64,000 nt of DNA from Pseudorhodoplanes sp049324435 (GTDB lineage Bacteria; Pseudomonadota; Alphaproteobacteria; Rhizobiales; Xanthobacteraceae). The notes beneath the pieces are model-generated. The model saw only the letters and a list, made by a program, of their open reading frames with translations, had not been told where the DNA came from and searched no databases. The DNA lies in contig JBMOOQ010000053.1 in the NCBI GenBank assembly GCA_049324435.1, positions 94,286 through 158,285 of the forward strand, given 5' to 3'. The position numbers and the translations under genes were made by a program. The stretch's first letter is position 1. Each line of letters begins with the position of its first letter. Below are positions 44,896 to 53,230 of this stretch, piece by piece.

Positions 44896-45720
44896 ATGGG
44901 ATACCAGAAGCCCAAGAAGCACAAGTACGATCCGCGCGACGATCAGGACCAGAAGCAGGACCAGGATCAGAAGCAGGATCAGCTGCAGGGACAACTGCAG
45001 GGCCAAGCCCAGGGTCAGGCCCAAGGCCAGGGGCAGTTCCAGTTTGCCGTTCAGTCGGTCGACACCAAGGTCGACAACGACAACAAGAACGACAACGAGA
45101 ATGACAACAAGAACGAGAACGACAACAAGAACGAAAACGAGAACTACAACAAGAACGACGTCGAGAATAAGGTCGACAACAAGGTCGAGAATTCCGTCGA
45201 CAACAAGATCGACAACAAGATCGAAAATCACGTTGAGAACAAGGTCGACGTGAAGGTCGATGTCGACATCGATCTCGATATCGATGGAAATCTCGCAGGC
45301 GTCACCGACAATGACACTATCGACGTCGATTCGATCGACATCAAGGACATCTACGGCAGCGTGGTGTCGGCCGAAGCCGTGTACCAGAGCGTGTCCAGCG
45401 GCAGCGCCTACAATCTCGATCAGGTCAATAACCTGGCCGACAACGACCTCCTGTGGAGGGCGGATCTCAAGAACGATGCCAAGTTCGAGGTCGACGCAAG
45501 CGGTGGCGATATCAAGTTCGATGATCCGAAGATCGACGCCAAGGTCGGCGATATCAGCGGCGACCTGAACTCGATCGGCGACTTGGTTTCGACCACGGCG
45601 GACGGCATCGCAAATGTCGAAGCCTTCACGCAGAACATCGTCATGGGTGCCAATATCCAGTTCAACAACATCGAGATCGGGAACCATACGGTCACCGAAC
45701 TCGACGACCCGACATCCTGA
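44896..45720 (+). CDS. Low-complexity Gln and Asn/Asp/Glu/Lys repeat protein, candidate type I substrate
   Basis: A 274-residue protein unlike any family I recognise. Residues 1-50 are Asp/Lys/Gln repeats (KQDQDQKQDQLQGQLQGQ); residues 55-130 are imperfect repeats of D/E-N-x-K-N type (DNDNKNDNENDNKNENDNKN); the last 145 residues have normal composition with SVDSIDIKDI-like Asp/Ile alternation and YQSVSSGSAYNLDQVNN. There is no signal peptide and no RTX repeat. The QSVSSGS motif recurs in the next gene's product. Directly upstream of a type I secretion exporter, it is probably a secreted surface or matrix protein; this is inference. CAGGAGC precedes the ATG. Confidence 0.7.
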   Translation: MGYQKPKKHKYDPRDDQDQKQDQDQKQDQLQGQLQGQAQGQAQGQGQFQFAVQSVDTKVDNDNKNDNENDNKNENDNKNENENYNKNDVENKVDNKVENSVDNKIDNKIENHVENKVDVKVDVDIDLDIDGNLAGVTDNDTIDVDSIDIKDIYGSVVSAEAVYQSVSSGSAYNLDQVNNLADNDLLWRADLKNDAKFEVDASGGDIKFDDPKIDAKVGDISGDLNSIGDLVSTTADGIANVEAFTQNIVMGANIQFNNIEIGNHTVTELDDPTS

Positions 45721-45730
45721 CCCAAGCCCG

Positions 45731-45756
45731 GCCCCGCGCGGTTTGCCGCGCGGGGC
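45731..45756 (+). terminator. GC-rich stem between the two repeat-protein genes
   Basis: Perfect 11-base arms GCCCCGCGCGG and CCGCGCGGGGC with a TTTG loop, but followed by TTCCC rather than a U-tract. It may partly terminate or stabilise the mRNA, so the upstream gene can be expressed more than the exporter genes. Confidence 0.55.
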
Positions 45757-45870
45757 TTCCCGCGAGTGTTCCGGCCAAACAACGTTAGGACGTTCCGCAC
45801 CGATTACGGGATCGAAAGACCTTAGCTCCGTCCGGTGGAGAGCACCGAACTCTGGCAGCGGGAGGCGTCA

Positions 45871-47796
45871 ATGGTTCCTGGCGGCGTAACCGAGACGATC
45901 TGGCACTTTGCAGGTTACTTCTATCACATCGACGACGTGATGAAGAACCGGATCGTGTACGAGCACGGCGGCTTGAGCATACGCCCGGACGATTATGCCG
46001 CACAGCTCAAGGCGTATCTGTCGAGGAACGATCTGGACGAATTCGACACCGACCGGCTCAGACCGGAACCGCCGCTCGCATCGGAGGAATTGTCAGCTGC
46101 TCTGCTCGGCCGCTATCCCATGCGAGAGGTGCCCGCGATCGAGGAGACCGACTTCGACGCGGACCGGATCGGGCGCATTCCGGTTCCGAGAGTGCCCTTG
46201 CCGCCGATCGATCTGCCGCCCGATCCCGGCACGGCGCTGCATATCACGGTCAACTACGCGGTCTCCACTGGCCAGCAGCTTCTTCAGATCGACCAGTTCA
46301 ACCATATGCTCGACGGCGACCGCTTCGGTGTTCTGCCGGATATCGCGGTCGAAACCTTTCACGATTTCGACATTGAAGCCGCCCTGGAGCAGATGATTGG
46401 CGAATCGAAAGCGGAGGTTCCGGACGACCTTGCGGTGGCCCCGTCGGGTACAACGGCGGTTCTTGAGTTTGTCGTTGCGCGGGATGTGGCGATGGCCGAG
46501 GCGGCCGGGCCAGACCCGCATTCAGTCGCCCCCGGCTATTACGTGAACGGTGTGTTGACGGAGCGGCCGGCGGAGCCGGCCGGGCCACGCGAGCCGGTAC
46601 CGGAGCCCGACCACACGCTGAAGGGCCAATGGGCGATTCTCGGCGAGAACGAGGCAAGCAATGCTGCGCTGATTGCGGACCTGAAGGAAGGGTCCAATAC
46701 GATGATCGTGTTGGGCGACTTCTACAAGACCAATGTCATCGCCCAGTTCAATTCGTATATCGACAACGACAAGGTCGATATTTCGTCGGTGAGTGTTGGC
46801 AATCTCGTCGCCGGCGCGAATGTGACCGACAATATCGCGGATTTCGAGCAGCTGGACGGCCCCTTTGCCGGGTTCCCGTCATTCTATGCAGGTCTGACCT
46901 GGAACGTGGAAGTCGTCGATGGCGACTTCTACGACGTTAACGTCGTCGTCCAGCAGAATGTGCTGCGTGACAATGACATCACGGTGCAGAATACCAGCGT
47001 CACGCATTTCGAGGTGCGGACCGGCGACAACGATCAGATCAATGTGGCTCAGGTGTTCGACGGGGAGGTCAAGTACGATCTCATCGTCATCGGCGGCGAC
47101 TATCACGGGGCCAACTGGATCTTCCAGCACAATGTCATTCTCGACTCGGATATTCTGAAGATCGGGGCGACAGGCGACGCCGCCGCTGTGGCCGGTCAGT
47201 CGGCATCGGCCGGCGAGAACGAGCTGCTAAACAACGCAAGAATCATCAGTTACGGCGATAACAATTTCGCCGAGCCGACCGAAGACATGCAGAGCGTCGT
47301 TGACGCCCTGGTAGCCCGGGACGATACGCTCGACACGTCCTATGGCTGGTTCGTCCCGGGAAATGGCACGGGTGTTTTGAATGTGCTGTTCGTCACCGGA
47401 AATTACTACGACATCAACGCGATCTGGCAGTTCAACGTCATTTCAGACGTTGATACGGCCATGCAGTTTCTGGACCGGAAGCCGCCCGCCGCTATCGCCG
47501 GCGACGGAAGCCTCACCCAGTCGGTCTCCAGCGGAAGCAATCTGGCCACGAACGAAGCCATCATTGTCGATGCCGGGGCCACGTCGTCCTTCGTTATGGG
47601 CGATGTGTATCAGGACACGATCCTGATCCAGGGAAATCTCACCGGCGAAAACAACGACAAGATCACGGTCGGAGATCCCTCCGCCCTGATCCCGGAGATC
47701 GTCGCTTTCACCGGCGAGGATTGTCCCGTTGAGGAAGTCACCGACATCCGGGCTCCGGTGGTGGCCGATGACACATTGGCCAGCATTCTGACCTGA
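45871..47796 (+). CDS. Repeat protein with G-D-x-Y motif, candidate type I secretion substrate
   Basis: A 641-residue acidic protein of no recognised family. The start at 45871 is chosen because GGGAGG lies six bases before it; a GTG at 45835 has no such site. Five repeats carry the core G-[DN]-[FYV]-Y-x2-[NT]-x-[IV]-x-Q-x-N-x3-D-x-D, near residues 281, 350, 408, 509 and 576 (e.g. GDFYKTNVIAQFNSYIDND, GDYHGANWIFQHNVILDSD, GNYYDINAIWQFNVISDVD). A degenerate copy (QIDQFNHMLDGD) lies near 140. The pattern suggests a beta-solenoid. No signal peptide and no RTX. SVSSGSN near 554 matches the upstream protein. The exporter genes follow at once. Confidence 0.7.
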   Translation: MVPGGVTETIWHFAGYFYHIDDVMKNRIVYEHGGLSIRPDDYAAQLKAYLSRNDLDEFDTDRLRPEPPLASEELSAALLGRYPMREVPAIEETDFDADRIGRIPVPRVPLPPIDLPPDPGTALHITVNYAVSTGQQLLQIDQFNHMLDGDRFGVLPDIAVETFHDFDIEAALEQMIGESKAEVPDDLAVAPSGTTAVLEFVVARDVAMAEAAGPDPHSVAPGYYVNGVLTERPAEPAGPREPVPEPDHTLKGQWAILGENEASNAALIADLKEGSNTMIVLGDFYKTNVIAQFNSYIDNDKVDISSVSVGNLVAGANVTDNIADFEQLDGPFAGFPSFYAGLTWNVEVVDGDFYDVNVVVQQNVLRDNDITVQNTSVTHFEVRTGDNDQINVAQVFDGEVKYDLIVIGGDYHGANWIFQHNVILDSDILKIGATGDAAAVAGQSASAGENELLNNARIISYGDNNFAEPTEDMQSVVDALVARDDTLDTSYGWFVPGNGTGVLNVLFVTGNYYDINAIWQFNVISDVDTAMQFLDRKPPAAIAGDGSLTQSVSSGSNLATNEAIIVDAGATSSFVMGDVYQDTILIQGNLTGENNDKITVGDPSALIPEIVAFTGEDCPVEEVTDIRAPVVADDTLASILT

Positions 47797-47860
47797 AAGA
47801 CGAGGGACGCGATGGGGCATGTTTGGCTCATTGCGCGGGCAGGAGAGGGGACGAAGTCAG

Positions 47861-50062
47861 ATGGACGGAGATTATGCAGACCGGCGTGGCCGCTCCGTTG
47901 AAGCCGGGACGCCGGTCCATGAGCCGATCGAGCCGTCTGCGAATGACAGCGCAATCGACACGTCGTCATCGGAGACCGTCGCAGCCGAGGCAGACCGGCC
48001 GCAGTTCGACGGAAAGGTCGTGTCTTTGCGGGAGCGCTTGAGCAGGCTGGCAACCGATGGCTTTGGGATTGCCGGGCGAGGCGCAGCCGCAAGCGGTTCC
48101 GCGTCTCCGGTCACGACAGCCGAGATGCCTGGGCCGCGCCCGGAGAGCCACGGGCCGCGGAACGATGCAAAGCCCAACGGGAGCGTTAATCATGTGCGTG
48201 CTCCAGCCGCTCCGGAGTCGCGGACGCCTGTCTCAGGGGCGAACGGCAATGGACGCGCGCTCGATGGCGGCGGCGGAGGAGGTGGCGGTGGAGGCGGCGG
48301 GGGCGGCTCCAGTCCGCTCGAACAGCATTCCTACGACAGGGATTTCCGCGAAGTCTTGCGCAAGGGCCTTGCAGTCTGCCGCCGCAATCTCGTGACTGTC
48401 GGCATCTTTTCGCTGGCGACCAATCTGCTGCTGCTGGCCATCCCCATCTATCTTTTCAATGTGTCCGATCGCGTGCTGACCAGCCGGAGCTCGGATACGC
48501 TGATCATGCTGACGCTGGTGGTGTTTGGAGCTATCGCAGCGCATGTTCTGCTCGACATGATGCGCCGCTTCATCCTGATGCGAATCGCAGTCGAGGCCGA
48601 GGCAAAACCTGGCGCGCCGGTGCTCAGCGCGGCGGCGAAGTCCGCTCAGGGCGGATCGATACGCGAGTTCCAGACGGTCGCCGATTTGCAGCAGTTGCGT
48701 ACGTTCATCACCGGGCCGGTGATTTTGACGATGTTCGATGCGCCGGTCTCACCGGTCTATCTGGTCGTGGTGTTTCTCATTCATCCGCAACTCGGCTTCA
48801 TCGTCACCACGTCCGCGATCATGTTGATCGCCATCGCGCTGATCAACCAGAAGATCACTGCGGTCGCATTTGCAAGAGCGAATGCGTTCGCAACCCGCGC
48901 CAATCTTCAGGCCGAGTCGATGGCGCGAAATGCCCAGGTCGTCAACGCGATGGGCATGATCCCCGAAGGTGTTCTGCACTGGGGCCGGGAAACCGTGGAA
49001 TCGTTGAAGGCGCAGGTCGAAGGCCATGACCGGAATATCATCATGACCGGCCTGTCGAAGTTTGTCCGGTTGTCGACCCAGATTGTGATCCTTGCCTGGG
49101 GTGCGGTGCTGGTGCTGGAAAGCCAACTGACCGGCGGCATGATCATTGCGGCCTCGATCGTCGGCAGCCGCGCACTGGCGCCCATGGAAGGAACGATCGA
49201 GGGCTGGCGGAGCTTCGTTCAGGCCCGCTCCGCCTATGCGCGTGTCAAGGCGCTGCTGCAGAATTCGCCCCTGAACCTGTCGCGGCTCCGCCTGCCGCGG
49301 CCCGAGGGGCGGCTCACCGTGGAGCGGGTGCTTTATGTGCCGCCGCCGAACAAGAAGGTGATCCTGAACGGTGTCAGCTTTCAGCTCGATCCCGGCGAGT
49401 CGCTTGCGATTATCGGCGCGTCCGGAACCGGCAAGTCGACGCTTGCGCGAATGCTGGTCGGCTCCATTTCCCCGACCGCAGGCAACGTCCGCCTCGACAT
49501 GATGGATCTGCGAAACTGGGATCCGCGGCAGTTCGGCGAAAGCGTTGGCTATCTGCCGCAGGATGTCCAGCTGTTCCCCGCATCGATCAAGCAGAATATC
49601 GCCCGCATGCGGGAGGATGCGACCGACGCGGCAATCTTCGACGCGGCGGAAATGGCGGACGTGCATGAAATGATTTCCGAGTTTGCGCAGGGCTATGAGA
49701 CGCAGATTGCGATCGACGGCAGCCCGTTATCCGGCGGGCAGAAGCAGCGCATCGGTCTGGCGCGCGCGTTTTACGGCAACCCGCGCCTGATCGTGCTCGA
49801 TGAACCGAATTCAAACCTCGATTCGCGCGGTGAGCGCGCGCTTGCGGATGCCTTGCTGCGCGCCAAGGAGCGCAGCCTGACGGTTGTGACGATTACCCAG
49901 CGGCCGGCGCTGCTCCGCAGCGTCGACAAGATCATGATTCTGAACAATGGCACCGTGCAGGCGTTCGGCAAACGCGACGAATTGCTGCCGCTGATTGCGA
50001 ATGGAAAGGCGCTGAATGGCAAGCAGCCGCCGGTCGACGATACGCCGGTGATGGACAATTAG
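47861..50062 (+). CDS. Type I secretion ABC exporter (permease/ATPase)
   Basis: Inner-membrane ABC transporter of the PrtD/HasD-like class, 733 residues. An N-terminal tail of about 150 residues is disordered, with a run of about 15 Gly, then a permease domain (VTVGIFSLATNLLLLAIPIYLFNVSDRVL; VYLVVVFLIHPQLGFIV) and a nucleotide-binding domain: Walker A GASGTGKST, Q-loop YLPQDVQLF, signature LSGGQKQRIGLARA and Walker B LIVLDEPNSNLD. There is no C39 peptidase domain, so substrates keep their ends. GAGAGGGG precedes the ATG at 47861. With the HlyD gene it forms a secretion operon; the outer-membrane factor is encoded elsewhere. Confidence 0.92.
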   Translation: MDGDYADRRGRSVEAGTPVHEPIEPSANDSAIDTSSSETVAAEADRPQFDGKVVSLRERLSRLATDGFGIAGRGAAASGSASPVTTAEMPGPRPESHGPRNDAKPNGSVNHVRAPAAPESRTPVSGANGNGRALDGGGGGGGGGGGGGGSSPLEQHSYDRDFREVLRKGLAVCRRNLVTVGIFSLATNLLLLAIPIYLFNVSDRVLTSRSSDTLIMLTLVVFGAIAAHVLLDMMRRFILMRIAVEAEAKPGAPVLSAAAKSAQGGSIREFQTVADLQQLRTFITGPVILTMFDAPVSPVYLVVVFLIHPQLGFIVTTSAIMLIAIALINQKITAVAFARANAFATRANLQAESMARNAQVVNAMGMIPEGVLHWGRETVESLKAQVEGHDRNIIMTGLSKFVRLSTQIVILAWGAVLVLESQLTGGMIIAASIVGSRALAPMEGTIEGWRSFVQARSAYARVKALLQNSPLNLSRLRLPRPEGRLTVERVLYVPPPNKKVILNGVSFQLDPGESLAIIGASGTGKSTLARMLVGSISPTAGNVRLDMMDLRNWDPRQFGESVGYLPQDVQLFPASIKQNIARMREDATDAAIFDAAEMADVHEMISEFAQGYETQIAIDGSPLSGGQKQRIGLARAFYGNPRLIVLDEPNSNLDSRGERALADALLRAKERSLTVVTITQRPALLRSVDKIMILNNGTVQAFGKRDELLPLIANGKALNGKQPPVDDTPVMDN

Positions 50063-50076
50063 AGGCGAGGAAAGCC

Positions 50077-51420
50077 ATGTCATATGCCTCAGGCGGAGAA
50101 CGGGTCTGGTACGCCAGCGTGCCGCGTTCGGCACGCATGTTTACGTTGTTCGGTTCGGTGGTGCTGCTTGGAACGGTGCTGGGCTTTGGCGTCTGGGGAG
50201 GAACCGCGCCGATTGCCGGGGCCGTGGTGGCCTCCGGGGTTTTTGTCGTCACCGGCCAGAACAAGATCGTGCAGCATCTGGAGGGGGGCGTCATCCGCGA
50301 TATCAGTGTGCGGGAAGGCGATCGGGTCGAACCGCAACAGGTTCTGATCAATCTCGACGATACCGCTGCGAAAGCTGAATTGCGGCGGCTGGAATTGCGC
50401 TTCACCCGTCTTCAGGCGATGGCCGCCCGGCTGGTCAGCGAGATGCGGGAGAAAGACGAGGTTGAGTTTCCTCCATCCATCCTTGCACTGGCCCAGGACG
50501 CCGATATCGCTCCGATCATCGAAAGCCAGAAGCTCACCTTTGAGGCCCGCCGTCAGTCCTTGAGCAGCGAGATTGCGACAATCGAGGAGGGCATCAGCGC
50601 GCTGGGCGAGCGGGTCGAGGGTGCCCGGCTGCAGATGATCGGCGTGAAAGAGCAACTGCGGCTGCTCGCAGAAGAAATCGAGGGAAAGGCGCAGCTGGTC
50701 AAAAGCGGTTTCATCCGCAAGCCCGAACTGCTGGCTCTGCAGCGTATCGAGGCCAATCTGCAGGGCGAACTCGGCCGCTTGCAGGGCGAAATGGGCGATG
50801 CCAAGGAGCGCATGGCGCGCGGGCGCGAGCAGATCGCGGCTGCAAAGAAAGCCGCGATCAAGACCGCGGTCGAACAGCTGCACGAGGTGCGGGCTGAACT
50901 CAGCGACGTGCGTGAGAGAATCCGGACGGCGCGGGGCGTACTGGAACGCATACAGATTGTAGCGCCGGTCAAGGGCGTGGTGGTGAAGCTCCGCTATCAT
51001 ACGCCGGGCGGCGTGATCGAAGCGGGCAAGCCCATTATGGAAATTCTCCCGCTGCAAACCGAGGTCATTATCGAGGTCCGGATCCGCCCGCAGGACATCG
51101 ATCACGTCAAGAGCGGGCAGCGTGCAATGGTGCGCCTGACGGCGCTCAATCAGCGCCTTACGCCGATGATTGGCGGATATGTCGTCTATGTGTCGGCCGA
51201 TGCGGTGCCTGACGAGAAGAAGGGCGCGCAGCAGACCCCGAACGACATCTATCTCGCGCGGATTGCGCTCGATCCGCAGGAGGCCGCCACCATACCGGGG
51301 TTTACACCCACACCTGGAATGCCTGCCGAAGTGTACATCACGACCAGCGAGCGCACCTTCTTTGAATATCTGACCCGGCCGATCCGCGACAGCATGGCGC
51401 GGGCGTTCCGGGAGAACTGA
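50077..51420 (+). CDS. HlyD-family type I secretion adaptor
   Basis: Periplasmic membrane-fusion protein of 447 residues that bridges the exporter to TolC. It has one N-terminal transmembrane helix (MFTLFGSVVLLGTVLGFGVWGG), the lipoyl-like half VVTGQNKIVQHLEGGVIRDISVREGD, a long coiled coil (Glu/Leu/Arg-rich, residues 110-300), the second lipoyl half RIQIVAPVKGVVVKLRYHTPGGVIEAGKPIMEI and a beta-barrel end. The ATG is 14 bases after the exporter stop. A hairpin follows at 51487. Confidence 0.92.
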   Translation: MSYASGGERVWYASVPRSARMFTLFGSVVLLGTVLGFGVWGGTAPIAGAVVASGVFVVTGQNKIVQHLEGGVIRDISVREGDRVEPQQVLINLDDTAAKAELRRLELRFTRLQAMAARLVSEMREKDEVEFPPSILALAQDADIAPIIESQKLTFEARRQSLSSEIATIEEGISALGERVEGARLQMIGVKEQLRLLAEEIEGKAQLVKSGFIRKPELLALQRIEANLQGELGRLQGEMGDAKERMARGREQIAAAKKAAIKTAVEQLHEVRAELSDVRERIRTARGVLERIQIVAPVKGVVVKLRYHTPGGVIEAGKPIMEILPLQTEVIIEVRIRPQDIDHVKSGQRAMVRLTALNQRLTPMIGGYVVYVSADAVPDEKKGAQQTPNDIYLARIALDPQEAATIPGFTPTPGMPAEVYITTSERTFFEYLTRPIRDSMARAFREN

Positions 51421-51486
51421 GGTCATCAGCGAACGGAATTGGTCCCGGCTTATCCCCAGCCCCCAACCTCCTGAGCTCGGGACCAA

Positions 51487-51535
51487 GCGACTGGCTCCTC
51501 CTTCCCCCTCCCCCAAGGGGCCAGTCGCACTTCTT
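51487..51535 (+). terminator. Possible terminator after the HlyD gene
   Basis: Arms GCGACTGGC (51487-51495) and GCCAGTCGC (51520-51528) separated by 24 bases of C-rich sequence, followed by ACTTCTTC. The loop is long for an intrinsic terminator, so the call is tentative. The 337-base gap holds no gene. Confidence 0.45.
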
Positions 51536-51757
51536 CAACTCGCGAAGCAAGGGACGCGAGGATCGGACTGGCGCAAGACGGGTGGGGAACCACGATGCCG
51601 GGTACACGGTGAAGTCCGTCAGCCTGGACAATCTGCAACAACAGTGACGTGCTTTTGGGGACGGCCATGGATCAAAAGCGACACAGCAAGGGTGCCGGGC
51701 ATTGCTCGAGGTCATGCGACGGCGCGGGTTCCTTCGCGGAAGCACCGTGAAACCGCA

Positions 51758-52549
51758 TTAACTCGTCCCGGCCGGCGTCGCGCACAGCTCATTGGCGATC
51801 ACCGCGACTTCGGTTCTGTTCCTCGCTCGCAGCTTCTTCATGATGTGACGAACATGAACCTTAACCGTTCCTTCGCGCATGTTCAGTTCATACGCGATCT
51901 GCTTGTTCGCCTTGCCGCGCCGCAGCGCCACGAGAACGGCGAGCTGCCGTGCTGTGAAAAGAACATTCTTGCCGACGTCGTGACGCAGTGGCGCCGCATC
52001 GCGCGGCTCCTTGGTATCCAGAAGGGCACTCGTCGGCGCGAAGGTTCCGCCGGCGCCGACGAGGCGCATCGCCTCCAGTGCAACATTGAGCGTGACGCTG
52101 GTGGGGATATATCCGCGCGCGCCGCTTTTCAGTGCCGAAATGACCTGGCTGGTATCTTCGGAGTCGGAAATGACGACGACCGGCGCACCCGCATTGTTTC
52201 CGTTGAGGAGCGAGAGATTCTGTCGAATTTCAAAATCGTCGGTATTATCGGGGTGCAGGCTGAACAAAATGAGAAGGGGACGGTATCGTGTGGCGCTTTC
52301 CAGCCATTCCGGAACGGTGCCAAAAGCAAGGACGGCATAGCCGAGGTCGATTTCGGTCAGACATTTGACCAGACAGTCCCGGATCAGAGGCCGTTTCTCG
52401 ATAACGACGATCGCTTCAGGCTGCCGATCCGCATGCAATGCATCGGTATTGACAAGCGCCTCGGCGAGAACCGCCGCCGGGGCGCCATGCGAAGCTTCAG
52501 ACGGTGTCCGAGAGACGTTCCCGGACGAAGGCCCAGAACGCGGTCCCAT
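51758..52549 (-). CDS. LuxR-type orphan response regulator with degenerate receiver
   Basis: A 263-residue NarL/FixJ-like protein: a receiver-like domain (residues 45-160) and a LuxR helix-turn-helix (residues 198-255: LFTARQLAVLVALRRGKANKQIAYELNMREGTVKVHVRHIMKKL). The receiver is degenerate: the site of the phospho-acceptor Asp reads LFSLH, with Ser97 in its place, the acidic pair is Glu51-Lys52, and the conserved Lys of the last strand reads GYIPTS (Thr150). It therefore probably works without phosphorylation. No histidine kinase is nearby. It may control the adjacent secretion genes, an inference from position. Confidence 0.8.
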   Translation of the reverse strand: MGPRSGPSSGNVSRTPSEASHGAPAAVLAEALVNTDALHADRQPEAIVVIEKRPLIRDCLVKCLTEIDLGYAVLAFGTVPEWLESATRYRPLLILFSLHPDNTDDFEIRQNLSLLNGNNAGAPVVVISDSEDTSQVISALKSGARGYIPTSVTLNVALEAMRLVGAGGTFAPTSALLDTKEPRDAAPLRHDVGKNVLFTARQLAVLVALRRGKANKQIAYELNMREGTVKVHVRHIMKKLRARNRTEVAVIANELCATPAGTS

Positions 52550-53230
52550 GATTAGTCTCCGATCTCATGCTCATAGGCATGTTCGCTTTCCTTGCCGGAA
52601 TGGCCATTTCAGTCTCCGCCGATGCGTAAAGTTTATGGTTGTGACGTTCAGTCGATGTGTCGCGCGCGGTCGAAGCGGGCGATTGCAACGGTTGCGGGCA
52701 GCGTCACGGCTCGAGACCATGCTGCTCGTGTTGTGAAATGAGATTCTGATCGCCGGGATCCGCTCTTGCATCACGGTGCAAAGAGCATTGCGCGTCGAGG
52801 CCGCATCGCAATGCGATACGGTCTGGAGATGCAAACAGGGTGAAATGTGAAAGCCGGCCGGGAGGAAAAAAGATGGGCGCACCGGTGGACCCCGATCGGG
52901 TGACCGATTTCGCAAATGGTTACGCAAACTCAACGCTACTCGTTCCAACGGCAGTCCTCTCCCGACTGGGACCGACCTGGGACTTGAATCAACCTGATGC
53001 TTTACCGATCGCTCTCCAGTCGTTCAGCTTGTGGAGCTGCAGATACCGCTTTGGGGGCTGGCAGCTTCCTTTCGATCTATTTGAAATGTCTCAGTATCCG
53101 AATTTGGGAAATCTACAGAAGTTTGAGGCTAATCGATGACAAATATGTCTCAAACACGACCTTGTGTTGGTGCAGCGCCATATTCGCAGGCGCGTACCTG
53201 ACCGAACGAGGTAGACAGCGATAAGATCAT
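52550..53230. other. Gene-poor region with lower GC
   Basis: About 680 bases with no convincing gene. GC falls between 52900 and 53230 (AAATGTCTCAGTATCCGAATTTGG near 53085). A 99-codon frame at 52840-53139 has RBS-like AAACAGGG nearby but no recognisable protein features and unusual Trp/Asn content. This stretch may be decayed or transferred DNA. Confidence 0.35.

Noticed and set aside
44878..45687. 269-codon minus frame rich in Val/Asp/Leu opposite the repeat-protein gene
   Set aside because: It is the complement of the Asn/Asp/Lys repeats (GTCGTT read as Val), lacks a ribosome-binding site and runs against the operon.
44896..47796. RTX or cadherin repeats in the two upstream repeat proteins
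   Set aside because: No GGxGxDxUx nonapeptides are present; the Asp/Asn content follows a different spacing.
52840..53139. 99-codon frame in the low-GC gap
   Set aside because: No recognisable features, unusual Trp/Asn content and no clear start; kept only as part of the gap description.
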